Position numbers and translations under genes: made by a program. The notes beneath the pieces were generated by a model, which was not told the origin of the DNA, searched no databases, and saw only the letters and a list, made by a program, of their open reading frames with translations. Of a stretch of 64,000 nucleotides of DNA, positions 18,885-26,151 are shown in pieces; position 1 is the stretch's first letter; every line of letters begins with the position of its first letter. Location of the stretch: positions 1,112,501-1,176,500 of the forward strand of contig NC_015844.1 of NCBI RefSeq assembly GCF_000973105.1, given 5' to 3'. The stretch is from Zobellia galactanivorans (GTDB taxonomy: Bacteria; Bacteroidota; Bacteroidia; Flavobacteriales; Flavobacteriaceae).

Positions 18885-18912
18885 GTTAACCTATGTGCTT
18901 TCCTTACATAGA
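18885..18912 (+). promoter_or_regulatory. GTTAACC-N15-CATAGA element
   Basis: GTTAACC at 18885-18891, 15 bp, CATAGA at 18907-18912, 26 bp before the small peptide ATG at 18938. Confidence 0.6.
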
Positions 18913-18937
18913 ATAGAGAACCCTATAATGAAAGAAC

Positions 18938-19030
18938 ATGGACACTTATGAAAAATTTGAATTCCTTAAAAGGATACTCATCCTTGCCTTTATGGTAACG
19001 ATATCGATCCTGATCACACTTGTGGCCTAA
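18938..19030 (+). CDS. Small membrane peptide (30 residues)
   Basis: The frame begins MDTYEKFEFLKRILILAFMV and continues to a hydrophobic end (TISILITLVA). It has a charged N terminus of about ten residues, then one transmembrane helix. It matches the 22-residue frame at 14076 over its first 21 residues, and each follows a TTAACC element by the same 26 bp. Conservation between two sites argues for real translation. No known family recognised. It lies 60 bp before the lipoprotein at 19091 and may be co-transcribed with it. Confidence 0.55.
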   Translation: MDTYEKFEFLKRILILAFMVTISILITLVA

Positions 19031-19090
19031 ATTCCGACTCGACCCTATACTTCGCAACACTTGCCCATTAACAACTTAAAAGCTTCAATT

Positions 19091-19645
19091 ATGTACACGA
19101 CAAAACACCTCTATTCAACTTTAAGAAAATTTGCCACTATAGCTTTCTTACCTTTTCTTATGGGAAGCTGCGAAACCGAAATACCTTTGGAAGACAGCGA
19201 CCCGCCAAACTTTAGTATTCAAATTACGGGAGACGGATTTAGCGAAACCTTTGACCAAGACACCGATTTCGACAGCTTTCAATTGAATCTTAAAAGAGAG
19301 ACCACCTATGATTTTATATTGACCGGAGCCGACCAAGGCGGGTTAAAACGTTTGGAAATGTATTTTACCCCTGATTACATTGATATGAACGCCAACCTAT
19401 ACGGACCTTGGCAAGTGACCACCCTAACATTCCTGACAGATTTGATTTCTTGGAACGGCAATCGCTCTTCTCCCCTTACCGGAACAGTGTTAGACGGTTC
19501 GTTCACCACCAAGGGCGACAATGTTTCCTTGGAAATCTCCCTCTACCTATTAGACTATGGCGGTGACTCTGGAAGTTCGAACAGTTCCAGTGCTGCACTA
19601 AATATCTTTATTGACGACCACGAAACGGAAATCGTGTTTTTCTAA
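19091..19645 (+). CDS. Hypothetical lipoprotein
   Basis: 184 residues with a lipobox (FLPFLMGSC, Cys about 25) and a mature beta-rich part (NFSIQITGDGFSETF, LEMYFTPDYIDMNANLYGPW). Near the C terminus is a Ser/Gly-rich linker (DSGSSNSSSAA). I do not recognise the family. A TTG ten codons upstream is in frame, but ATG 19091 puts the signal peptide correctly at the N terminus. It follows the small membrane peptide gene without a terminator, so it probably depends on the element at 18885. Confidence 0.7.
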   Translation: MYTTKHLYSTLRKFATIAFLPFLMGSCETEIPLEDSDPPNFSIQITGDGFSETFDQDTDFDSFQLNLKRETTYDFILTGADQGGLKRLEMYFTPDYIDMNANLYGPWQVTTLTFLTDLISWNGNRSSPLTGTVLDGSFTTKGDNVSLEISLYLLDYGGDSGSSNSSSAALNIFIDDHETEIVFF

Positions 19646-19692
19646 ATAGATTCGGCGCACCCTATCCCCTGTATTTCATTTTATTATATGAT

Positions 19693-19720
19693 GTTAACCT
19701 TAACTTACGTTATGCATAAA
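19693..19720 (+). promoter_or_regulatory. GTTAACC-N15-CATAAA element
   Basis: GTTAACC at 19693-19699, 15 bp, CATAAA at 19715-19720, 28 bp before the ATG at 19748. Confidence 0.65.
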
Positions 19721-19747
19721 ACACCAAACGCATAAATAACAAGCATT

Positions 19748-20359
19748 ATGAAAACCACATTTAAAATTTTATTCTTGAGTTTTTTCAGTATCGCAGCACT
19801 AACGACTTCCTGTTCAAAGGATGGGGATACTGGCCCAATAGGCCCCCAAGGAGAGCAAGGACCGGCAGGCGAACAAGGTGTGCAGGGCCCAGAAGGACCA
19901 GCAGGGGAAGATGGCAACGCCAATGTAATCGCTTCCGAATGGTTTCCCTTAACTTTTGAAAAAACCATGGTAAACGAACTGCCGCATTTTAATGGCAACA
20001 AAGCAGTTCCGGAAATTACTTCTGAAATCGTTGAAGAAGGAACAGTAATCGTTTACGGCAAACTAAACGGTTATACCGAAAACGTTTGGCCGACCGACAA
20101 AGTAGCCCAATTTCCGATTACGCTCATGTACAATGCCTTGGGAAATACCCAAATCGACATTTATAAAGCGTTTATTTCTGAAGGAAACATACAATTCAAC
20201 GTTACCGAAAACTATGATATCCATGGTGGTGTAAGCCCATATCATATGTATAGGTATATTATCATCCCAACAAACTCGGTTACGGAAAAATCCCAAAATC
20301 CCAACTTTAGCAAAATGACCTACCGTGAAGTTATGGACCATTTTGGACTTGATTATTGA
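19748..20359 (+). CDS. Collagen-like lipoprotein, paralogue
   Basis: 203 residues with a lipobox (ALTTSC, Cys 22), then ten Gly-X-Y triplets ([12 protein letters not shown] to GPAGED) and the family junction DGNANV. A beta-rich domain (about 58-185) follows, and the C-terminal signature [15 protein letters not shown]. Its last 49 bp, the terminator and the next element are nearly identical to those of the following paralogue. It is a single-gene unit with its own element and terminator. Proline-rich X positions favour a triple helix; a trimeric surface or periplasmic lipoprotein is inferred. Confidence 0.85.
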   Translation: MKTTFKILFLSFFSIAALTTSCSKDGDTGPIGPQGEQGPAGEQGVQGPEGPAGEDGNANVIASEWFPLTFEKTMVNELPHFNGNKAVPEITSEIVEEGTVIVYGKLNGYTENVWPTDKVAQFPITLMYNALGNTQIDIYKAFISEGNIQFNVTENYDIHGGVSPYHMYRYIIIPTNSVTEKSQNPNFSKMTYREVMDHFGLDY

Positions 20360-20425
20360 TGAAATCATTTACAAAATGAAAAACCGAGGCCTACACCTCG
20401 GTTTTTTTATGCGCCGATGTTAACC
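20311..20425 (+). repeat. 115-bp direct repeat, copy 1
   Basis: It covers the last codons of the collagen-like gene, its terminator and the GTTAACC box of the next unit. It is identical to 21074-21188 except at one base (g 20361, a 21124). The offset is 763 bp, one cassette length. Confidence 0.9.
20379..20409 (+). terminator. Rho-independent terminator
   Basis: AAACCGAGG (20381-20389) pairs with CCTCGGTTT (20396-20404), followed by T. Identical to the terminator at 21142. Confidence 0.92.
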
Positions 20426-20447
20426 TTGCTATAGCCTATTCCATAAA
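20419..20447 (+). promoter_or_regulatory. GTTAACC-N16-CATAAA element
   Basis: GTTAACC at 20419-20425, 16 bp, CATAAA at 20442-20447, 28 bp before the ATG at 20475. Confidence 0.62.
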
Positions 20448-20474
20448 AAGCCAAACGTATAAATAACAAGTATT

Positions 20475-21122
20475 ATGAAAACTACATTGAAATTGCTATT
20501 CATGACTTTTTTGAGCATTACTGCACTGATTACTTCCTGTTCAAAAGATGGGGATGTCGGTCCAATAGGGCCACAAGGGGAGGAAGGCCCAATTGGCCCC
20601 CAAGGAGAGCAAGGTGAACAAGGACTCCAAGGTGAACAGGGCCCACAAGGACCAGCCGGTGAAAACGGGGAAGATGGGGAGGACGGCAACGCCGAAGTAT
20701 ATTACAGCGATTGGATTCCTGCCAATTTTACGGGCACCTCGGAAACTATACAATATATGGGAATCGATTTTCCTGCTTCTATGGAATCCGCCTTTAGAAT
20801 TAAAAACACCCATATTGTTTTGGTCTATTTCACCGGTTACGGCGACGGCAACGTTTACCAACTACCTGTTCTCAATTTTAGAGGGGCCCAATTTACCTTT
20901 GGCTATGGTTCTGGCAGTGCCGCTTCAGAGGATATCAACATATATGCAAGATCAACAAGCACCAGTCCGCTGAGCGAGTACGCCATAAGCCCTGAACGAG
21001 GGAATAGGTTCCGTTACCTTATCATTCCCCCGAACATACTCATCTCTTCAAAAGGGAATACACCGGATTTTAACAAAATGACCTACCGTGAAGTTATGGA
21101 CCATTTTGGACTTGATTATTGA
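20475..21122 (+). CDS. Collagen-like lipoprotein, paralogue
   Basis: 215 residues with a lipobox (ALITSC, Cys 22). Fifteen Gly-X-Y triplets run from [12 protein letters not shown] to GENGEDGED, five more than the previous paralogue. The junction is DGNAEV, and a beta-rich domain follows. The C-terminal [15 protein letters not shown] is identical to that of its neighbour. The signal-peptide and 3' regions are very similar to the gene at 19748 while the beta domains differ strongly, which suggests duplication followed by diversification of the exposed head. Single-gene unit. Confidence 0.85.
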   Translation: MKTTLKLLFMTFLSITALITSCSKDGDVGPIGPQGEEGPIGPQGEQGEQGLQGEQGPQGPAGENGEDGEDGNAEVYYSDWIPANFTGTSETIQYMGIDFPASMESAFRIKNTHIVLVYFTGYGDGNVYQLPVLNFRGAQFTFGYGSGSAASEDINIYARSTSTSPLSEYAISPERGNRFRYLIIPPNILISSKGNTPDFNKMTYREVMDHFGLDY

Positions 21123-21188
21123 TAAAATCATTTACAAAATGAAAAACCGAGGCCTACACCTCGGTTTTTTTATGCGCCGATGTTAACC
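21074..21188 (+). repeat. 115-bp direct repeat, copy 2
   Basis: Second copy of the repeat at 20311-20425, with one mismatch. It ends with GTTAACC at 21182-21188, which here leads only to a gene remnant and has no recognisable second box. Confidence 0.9.
21142..21171 (+). terminator. Rho-independent terminator
   Basis: AAACCGAGG pairs with CCTCGGTTT around ACACC-type loop bases and is followed by T. It ends the 20475 unit. Confidence 0.92.
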
Positions 21189-21235
21189 ATGACCTATGAA
21201 AAAGCCTTCCCATAGTTATTTCCAAAGAGGTTATA

Positions 21236-21412
21236 ATGGATATTGATGAAATCAATGTTGGGTCCCTCGTTGTAGAAGTAATATCCGATTCTGGCCAAAC
21301 GCTAGACTTTAGATTTATTCTTGTTAAAGGCAATCTAGCCGGAAAAACAGAAAGGGAAAACATTAAAAAAATGACTTACGAAGAAATTATGCAGTATTTT
21401 GGCTTGGAATAG
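21236..21412 (+). pseudogene. C-terminal remnant of a collagen-like lipoprotein
   Basis: A 58-codon frame without signal peptide or Gly-X-Y repeats. It ends KKMTYEEIMQYFGLE, the family's C-terminal signature, preceded by a strand-rich segment (DFRFILVKGNLAGKTE) like the end of the beta domain in the intact copies. GTTAACC is kept at 21182 but the CATAAA box is missing. A terminator follows, so this is a deleted cassette. Confidence 0.75.
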
Positions 21413-21433
21413 TAATGTGCTTTCTAAGCAAAG

Positions 21434-21464
21434 AAAAAAACCTCGGTTACACCGAGGTTTTTTT
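21434..21464 (+). terminator. Rho-independent terminator
   Basis: AACCTCGGT pairs with ACCGAGGTT around the short loop TAC, followed by T. It belongs to the deleted cassette. Confidence 0.9.
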
Positions 21465-21474
21465 CTTTGCAATT

Positions 21475-21502
21475 GTTAACCTTCATTAACCACCACCATT
21501 AA
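21475..21502 (+). promoter_or_regulatory. GTTAACC-N15-CATTAA element
   Basis: GTTAACC at 21475-21481, 15 bp, CATTAA at 21497-21502, 28 bp before the ATG at 21530. Confidence 0.62.
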
Positions 21503-21529
21503 GATACTATAATCTTAAAACAAAAAATT

Positions 21530-22150
21530 ATGAAATTTACAATGAAATTATTAGGTATGGGCTTAGTAGTATTGGCCCTAATGTTTACATCTTGTGCAAA
21601 AGATGGTGAAGATGGCATGGATGGAGCCATGGGCCCCGCAGGTACCAATGGCATCGATGGAACTGATGGCACAGACGGTGCTGATGGTGCTGATGGTGCT
21701 GATGGTGCTGATGGCAATGCCAATGTCATGGCCTCTGAATGGGTTGTAGCGGATTTCGCGGACACATGGTCTTTCTCCAGAGCTTCGGTAACCATAAACG
21801 ATCCCAATATTACACAAGAAGTATTGAGTACCTATACCATTTTAGGTTATTTTTCCTTTGATGATTCTTATACTGATATTTATGCCATACCATTTACCGA
21901 ACCTTTATTAAGATCTTTTACCATGGAACAGAAAATGGCTGTCGGAGAATATACTATTACCGAATTCGGCAATCTGGATACCGTAGGCACTATTGACCCC
22001 ATAGATGGTTTTGTGCGTTATATATTGATAGCACCTGCAGCACTTTCAGGTAAAGGAGGAAATGGCCATAGTATAAAAGGTATGCAGGAAAATGGCGTAG
22101 ATCTTTCCAATTATTATGAGGTCATGGATTACCTTGGAATGGACTACTAA
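21530..22150 (+). CDS. Collagen-like lipoprotein, Asp-rich paralogue
   Basis: 206 residues with a lipobox (LALMFTSC, Cys 22). Twelve Gly-X-Y triplets differ from those of the other copies: almost no Pro, and a run of GTD/GAD. The family junction DGNANV is kept, then a beta-rich domain, then the C-terminal signature NYYEVMDYLGMDY. The Asp-rich Gly-X-Asp run may bind cations or tolerate a non-collagen fold. Its codons include a 9-bp DNA repeat (21677-21712), so length could vary by slippage. Single-gene unit with its own element, ending at a terminator shared with lipB. Confidence 0.83.
   Translation: MKFTMKLLGMGLVVLALMFTSCAKDGEDGMDGAMGPAGTNGIDGTDGTDGADGADGADGADGNANVMASEWVVADFADTWSFSRASVTINDPNITQEVLSTYTILGYFSFDDSYTDIYAIPFTEPLLRSFTMEQKMAVGEYTITEFGNLDTVGTIDPIDGFVRYILIAPAALSGKGGNGHSIKGMQENGVDLSNYYEVMDYLGMDY
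21677..21712 (+). repeat. Four tandem 9-bp repeats inside the collagen-like gene
   Basis: GGTGCTGAT occurs four times without interruption, coding for (Gly-Ala-Asp)4. Loss or gain of units keeps the frame and the Gly-X-Y register. Confidence 0.9.
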
Positions 22151-22171
22151 ATCTTAAATTTTAAACATAAT

Positions 22172-22205
22172 AAAAAAAACCTCGGCTCACGCCGAGGTTT
22201 TTTCT
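22172..22205. terminator. Bidirectional terminator between the collagen-like array and lipB
   Basis: CCTCGGC (22180-22186) pairs with GCCGAGG (22191-22197), with A runs before and T runs after, so it can work on both strands. The lipB stop codon lies in its loop. Confidence 0.88.
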
Positions 22206-22906
22206 TGTTCTATTATTTCCGCTTCGAAAAGGGCTTCAAAATGTTTCAGCAACTTTCCTTTTACTTCGTTCAGGTCAACTTCTTTTTTCCCTAATTCTAC
22301 ATTTAAAGAAGTAACGGCCTTATCCTTTATACCGCACGGGATCATCAAATCAAAATACCCTAAGTCGGCATTGACGTTCAAGGCAAAACCGTGCATGGTG
22401 ACCCAACGGCTGGCCCGCACGCCCATGGCACATATTTTTCGGGCAAATGGCGTTCCTACATCGAGCCAAACCCCGGTCTCTCCTTCCGAGCGCTCGGCCT
22501 TCACCCCATATTCGGCCAAGGTCAAAATTACCATTTCCTCTAAAAACCTAAGGTACTTATGGATATCGGTAAAAAAATTGTCAAGATCTAAAATTGGATA
22601 TCCTACTATCTGCCCGGGGCCATGGTAAGTGATATCACCTCCCCTATTTATTTTATAGAATTTGGCTTTTTTGGCGGCAAGCTCTTCTTCGCCCACCAAA
22701 AGGTTGGCCAAATCACCACTCTTGCCCAAAGTATACACATGGGGGTGTTCTACAAATAAAAAGTGATTGGGGGTCGGCTCATCGGCCTCTTCCCTTCGGT
22801 TCTTGATCTTTAAGTCTACCGTTTGCTTAAACAGTAATTCTTGATAGTCCCAAGTTTCCTTGTAGTCTTTCTGTCCGAGATCTTGAAAAAGCACCTTTTT
22901 GTTCAT
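22187..22906 (-). CDS. lipB: Octanoyltransferase LipB
   Basis: A 239-residue cytoplasmic enzyme that moves the octanoyl group from acyl carrier protein to lipoyl domains, the first step of lipoate assembly. Visible motifs are RGGDITYHGPGQIVGYP (about 88-104), the catalytic Lys157 in ARKICAMGVR and the catalytic Cys191 in MIPCGIKDKAVTS. Length fits the family. A -7 element ends 5 bp before the ATG, so the message may be almost leaderless. Confidence 0.96.
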   Translation of the reverse strand: MNKKVLFQDLGQKDYKETWDYQELLFKQTVDLKIKNRREEADEPTPNHFLFVEHPHVYTLGKSGDLANLLVGEEELAAKKAKFYKINRGGDITYHGPGQIVGYPILDLDNFFTDIHKYLRFLEEMVILTLAEYGVKAERSEGETGVWLDVGTPFARKICAMGVRASRWVTMHGFALNVNADLGYFDLMIPCGIKDKAVTSLNVELGKKEVDLNEVKGKLLKHFEALFEAEIIEQEKTSA

Positions 22907-22910
22907 GGAA

Positions 22911-22918
22911 CAAAGATA
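22911..22918 (-). promoter_or_regulatory. -7 element (TATCTTTG) immediately before lipB
   Basis: TATCTTTG on the minus strand matches TAnnTTTG and lies 4 bp before the lipB ATG. No TTG at the usual distance was found. If functional, transcription would start at or next to the start codon. Confidence 0.4.
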
Positions 22919-22932
22919 CGAAAACAGACGGC

Positions 22933-23670
22933 CTATTTCTCTAACTCTACCTCAATGAGAACAGATTCTGGATCTTTCAAGATATCCAAAAAGTTGACCT
23001 CATAGATCATGGTCTTTCCATCCATAGAAAAAGTGGCCGCTTCGATATTCGTAGATTTTATCCTTTTTGGAAAGTGATATTTAAAGGTGTACGTAGAAGA
23101 AGAAAGAAACATTTCCGCACTTACCAGGCTATCGACGCTTTGCTGGAACAATTCTTGGTCTACAATGGCCGCTTCACGTTTGAACTTATTCTTATTAAAG
23201 GTATAATTTACTTTCGTAGCCCCATTAGCAGGATTTTGGGGCATAGGCTTGCTACCTGCCGCCGGCCCGACCGAACTTGCACTTTGAAGAGCATTAAAGG
23301 CATCGTTCACTTCCGATACATCCTTAAAATCGGTAAACATATTAAAGTTCATAATCCCATTGTCGGCATCTACCTTCACGTGCAGGCTAAAAGGCTCCAA
23401 TCTTTTCAGTTCGGCCTGTTGTTCGGGCGACAATTGCGCTATACTATCTTTTTTCTCACGTAGTAAATCCTTGAACACTAGGGTCGAGTCAATAACCTCC
23501 CCCAATTTGGTAGAGTCGGAAGAAGGCATCATTTGCATCATTTCACTCCCATCAAAACCGATGTTCATCTTACCTGTTCCATCTTCGTTGAAATAAATTT
23601 CTTCCGTAAAATTACAGGCTACAAAAAAAACGGCAATACAAACCGTTACCACTACTTTTAATAATTTCAT
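22933..23670 (-). CDS. Hypothetical lipoprotein
   Basis: 245 residues with a lipobox (AVFFVAC, Cys 19). The mature part begins NFTEEIYFNEDGTGKMNI, a type of lipoprotein common in Flavobacteriaceae without assigned function. It contains a Met-rich stretch (GSEMMQMMPSSDS, about 42-54) and helical and beta segments; the end (EVNFLDILKDPESVLIEVELEK) looks like a short beta hairpin. The gene lies 26 bp after lipB's start on the same strand side and downstream of the YqaE-like gene by 12 bp, so it may share that gene's transcript. Confidence 0.7.
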   Translation of the reverse strand: MKLLKVVVTVCIAVFFVACNFTEEIYFNEDGTGKMNIGFDGSEMMQMMPSSDSTKLGEVIDSTLVFKDLLREKKDSIAQLSPEQQAELKRLEPFSLHVKVDADNGIMNFNMFTDFKDVSEVNDAFNALQSASSVGPAAGSKPMPQNPANGATKVNYTFNKNKFKREAAIVDQELFQQSVDSLVSAEMFLSSSTYTFKYHFPKRIKSTNIEAATFSMDGKTMIYEVNFLDILKDPESVLIEVELEK

Positions 23671-23682
23671 CTAAAATCGATT

Positions 23683-23838
23683 CTAGTTAGGATTGTTCAA
23701 TATGATCAATGCGGCAATAACTCCCGGAACCCAGCCACAGAAAGTCAAAAGTAGGACAATAAAAAAAGACCCACAACCTTTTCCGATAACCGACAAAGGA
23801 GGAAAGATAATAGCCAACAAAACACGTAAAAAGCTCAT
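23683..23838 (-). CDS. YqaE/Pmp3 family membrane protein
   Basis: A 51-residue protein, beginning MSFLRVLLAIIFPPLSVIGK, with two transmembrane helices around a conserved Gly/Cys/Phe turn and the typical LTFCGWVPGVIAAL second helix. The family (Pmp3/UPF0057) is small, found in bacteria, plants and fungi, and linked to membrane potential or stress. It lies 12 bp upstream of the lipoprotein at 22933 on the same strand. Confidence 0.9.
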   Translation of the reverse strand: MSFLRVLLAIIFPPLSVIGKGCGSFFIVLLLTFCGWVPGVIAALIILNNPN

Positions 23839-24029
23839 TTTAAACAAATTTTTTGATTGATGATGTACCCATAAGACGTAAAAACGTCATTTTTGTTACA
23901 TCCATAAAAGGAAAAAACAAGGTCATTTTTTGGGCATTTCAAGCAATCCTGCTTTATACATTAACGCAAACCAGACCGCTTCATTATAATTTCGTATTAC
24001 ATGATGCATAGAGTATACTGTCGATAGCG

Positions 24030-24037
24030 TATATTTG
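24030..24037 (+). promoter_or_regulatory. -7 element (TATATTTG) before lysS
   Basis: TATATTTG lies 19 bp before the lysS ATG and is followed by GCAGCC, as in the rRNA promoters. No matching TTG at 17-23 bp was seen. Confidence 0.5.
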
Positions 24038-24056
24038 CAGCCTTAAATATTAAAAA

Positions 24057-25745
24057 ATGCAACTTTCGGAACAAGAAATCATTAGACGAGAAAAACTGAC
24101 CAAATTGCGCGAACTGGGCATCAACCCCTACCCCGCCGCCCTATACCCTGTAGATGCTACTTCAAAGCGCATTAAATCAGAGTTTGAAGAGGGTAAAAAG
24201 GTAGTCATTTCAGGGCGATTGATGTCGCGTAGAATTCAGGGCAAGGCTTCTTTTGCCGAGTTGCAAGACAGTGAAGGCCGGATCCAGGTCTATTTCAACC
24301 GTGACGAAATTTGTACCGGCGAGGATAAAAGCCTTTACAACGACGTTTATAAAAAACTATTGGACATAGGCGATATCATTGGTATTGAAGGGGAGCTTTT
24401 TACCACCCAGGTGGGCGAAAAAACCGTAATGGTAAAGAACTTTTCGCTCTTGAGCAAGTCTTTACGTCCGTTGCCCTTGCCCAAAAAAGATGCCGAAGGC
24501 AATGTTTTTGACGAATTCAACGATCCCGAAATGAGATACCGGCAACGCTATGTTGATTTGGTGGTCAACCCAAAGGTCAAGGAAACCTTTATCAAAAGGA
24601 CCAAGATCACCAACAGTATCAGGGAGTTTTACAATAAAGCGGGATACTTGGAAGTTGAAACCCCTATTCTTCAACCCATACCCGGTGGTGCCGCCGCAAG
24701 GCCATTTTTAACGCATCACAATGCCTTGAACATTCCCTTGTACCTTCGTATCGCCAACGAGCTATACCTTAAAAGATTGATCGTTGGAGGTTTTGACGGA
24801 GTCTATGAGTTTTCCAAAGATTTCCGTAATGAGGGAATGGACCGTACCCACAATCCCGAGTTTACCGTAATGGAACTCTATGTAGCCTATAAGGATTACA
24901 ATTGGATGATGGACACCACCGAAAAACTATTGGAAAAAGTGGCCATCGATGCCAACGGATCGTCAAAAGTTACGGTAGGTGAAAACGAAATTGAGTTTAA
25001 GGCCCCCTATGCGCGCGTACCTATTCTAGAGGCCATAAAAATCCACACGGGTAAAGATGTGGCCGGTATGGACGAAGAAGAACTACGTGAAACCGCAAAA
25101 GAATTAGGTATTGAAGTTGATGAGACCATGGGTGTCGGCAAACTGATAGATGAAATTTTTGGCGAAAAATGTGAGCACCATTATATACAGCCTACGTTTA
25201 TTACCGACTATCCAAAAGAGATGAGCCCGTTAACGAAAGAGCACCGAGACAACCCTGCCCTGACCGAACGCTTTGAACTAATGGTCAACGGTAAGGAGCT
25301 GGCCAATGCCTATTCTGAGTTGAACGACCCCATAGATCAGCGCGAACGTTTTGAAGAGCAATTGAAGCTTTCCGAAAAAGGGGACGACGAGGCCATGTTC
25401 ATTGACCAAGATTTCTTGCGTGCCCTTGAATACGGCATGCCCCCAACATCGGGTATCGGTATCGGCATTGACCGTCTGGTAATGCTCTTGACCAACAATT
25501 CATCGATTCAAGAAGTATTGTTCTTCCCTCAAATGAGACCGGAGAAAAAAGCGATAGCACTGACCGATGAAGAAAAGGCCATTGTAGAATTGTTGAAACC
25601 GGAAGGGGAAATGGAACTGTCCGACTTAAAATCAAAAGCCGGACTGAGCGGTAAAAAATGGGACAAGTCGATGAAGGCACTGAACAAACACGGATTGATC
25701 AGCGTAAATGTTGAGGGCGACAACAAAACCGTAGTCCTGAAATAA
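24057..25745 (+). CDS. lysS: Lysyl-tRNA synthetase, class II
   Basis: 562 residues; charges tRNA-Lys with lysine in the cytoplasm. The N-terminal OB fold (about 55-150: [23 protein letters not shown]) is followed by the class II core with motif 2 ([20 protein letters not shown]) and motif 3 ([14 protein letters not shown]). It is about 60 residues longer than the E. coli enzyme because of a C-terminal helical, winged-helix-like extension (from about 500: [20 protein letters not shown]), which I associate with Bacteroidota LysRS. It stands alone between a -7 element and a strong terminator. Confidence 0.97.
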   Translation: MQLSEQEIIRREKLTKLRELGINPYPAALYPVDATSKRIKSEFEEGKKVVISGRLMSRRIQGKASFAELQDSEGRIQVYFNRDEICTGEDKSLYNDVYKKLLDIGDIIGIEGELFTTQVGEKTVMVKNFSLLSKSLRPLPLPKKDAEGNVFDEFNDPEMRYRQRYVDLVVNPKVKETFIKRTKITNSIREFYNKAGYLEVETPILQPIPGGAAARPFLTHHNALNIPLYLRIANELYLKRLIVGGFDGVYEFSKDFRNEGMDRTHNPEFTVMELYVAYKDYNWMMDTTEKLLEKVAIDANGSSKVTVGENEIEFKAPYARVPILEAIKIHTGKDVAGMDEEELRETAKELGIEVDETMGVGKLIDEIFGEKCEHHYIQPTFITDYPKEMSPLTKEHRDNPALTERFELMVNGKELANAYSELNDPIDQRERFEEQLKLSEKGDDEAMFIDQDFLRALEYGMPPTSGIGIGIDRLVMLLTNNSSIQEVLFFPQMRPEKKAIALTDEEKAIVELLKPEGEMELSDLKSKAGLSGKKWDKSMKALNKHGLISVNVEGDNKTVVLK

Positions 25746-25770
25746 AAAAGACAAAACAACCTTTAAATAC

Positions 25771-25810
25771 AAAGAGCCAATTCACAACAAAATGAATTGG
25801 CTCTTTTACT
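25771..25810 (+). terminator. Rho-independent terminator after lysS
   Basis: AAAGAGCCAATTCA and TGAATTGGCTCTTT form a perfect 14-bp stem with an 8-base loop, followed by a short T-rich stretch. Confidence 0.92.
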
Positions 25811-26151
25811 TTAAAAGGAATGCCTCCCCGAAGCCATACCCTATACAGCAAATTCCCCATCAAACTCTAGGACCATCACCCCATTGGCCACAAAAGGAAA
25901 TTGCCATCCCAACCGCTACACCGCACCCCTCAGCTCTATAAAATTCGGGTTATCAATCGCTTTCAAACGACAATCACTATCTTTAGTACGAAAGCGTCAC
26001 AAATTTTAACAACCTTGTCTTTAGGGGTTTTTCTTCAAAATAGCCTATAACTAACAACCGCTGTTGTACAAGTTGCATAATTTTTTGAATTCTTAACTTT
26101 TCAAGTTTTCTATATTGAAGGGTGATTTATAAGAAAAAATAAGACCTAAGT
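25811..26151. other. Gap between lysS and the PSD1 operon
   Basis: About 340 bp without a supportable gene. Near its right end TTG, 23 bp, TATATTGA (ending near 26116) is an imperfect vegetative promoter that could serve the operon starting at 26152. Nothing else recognised. Confidence 0.4.

Noticed and set aside
21677-21712. Short tandem repeats as a CRISPR array
   Set aside because: Units are 9 bp, directly adjacent without spacers and inside an open frame coding for Gly-Ala-Asp.
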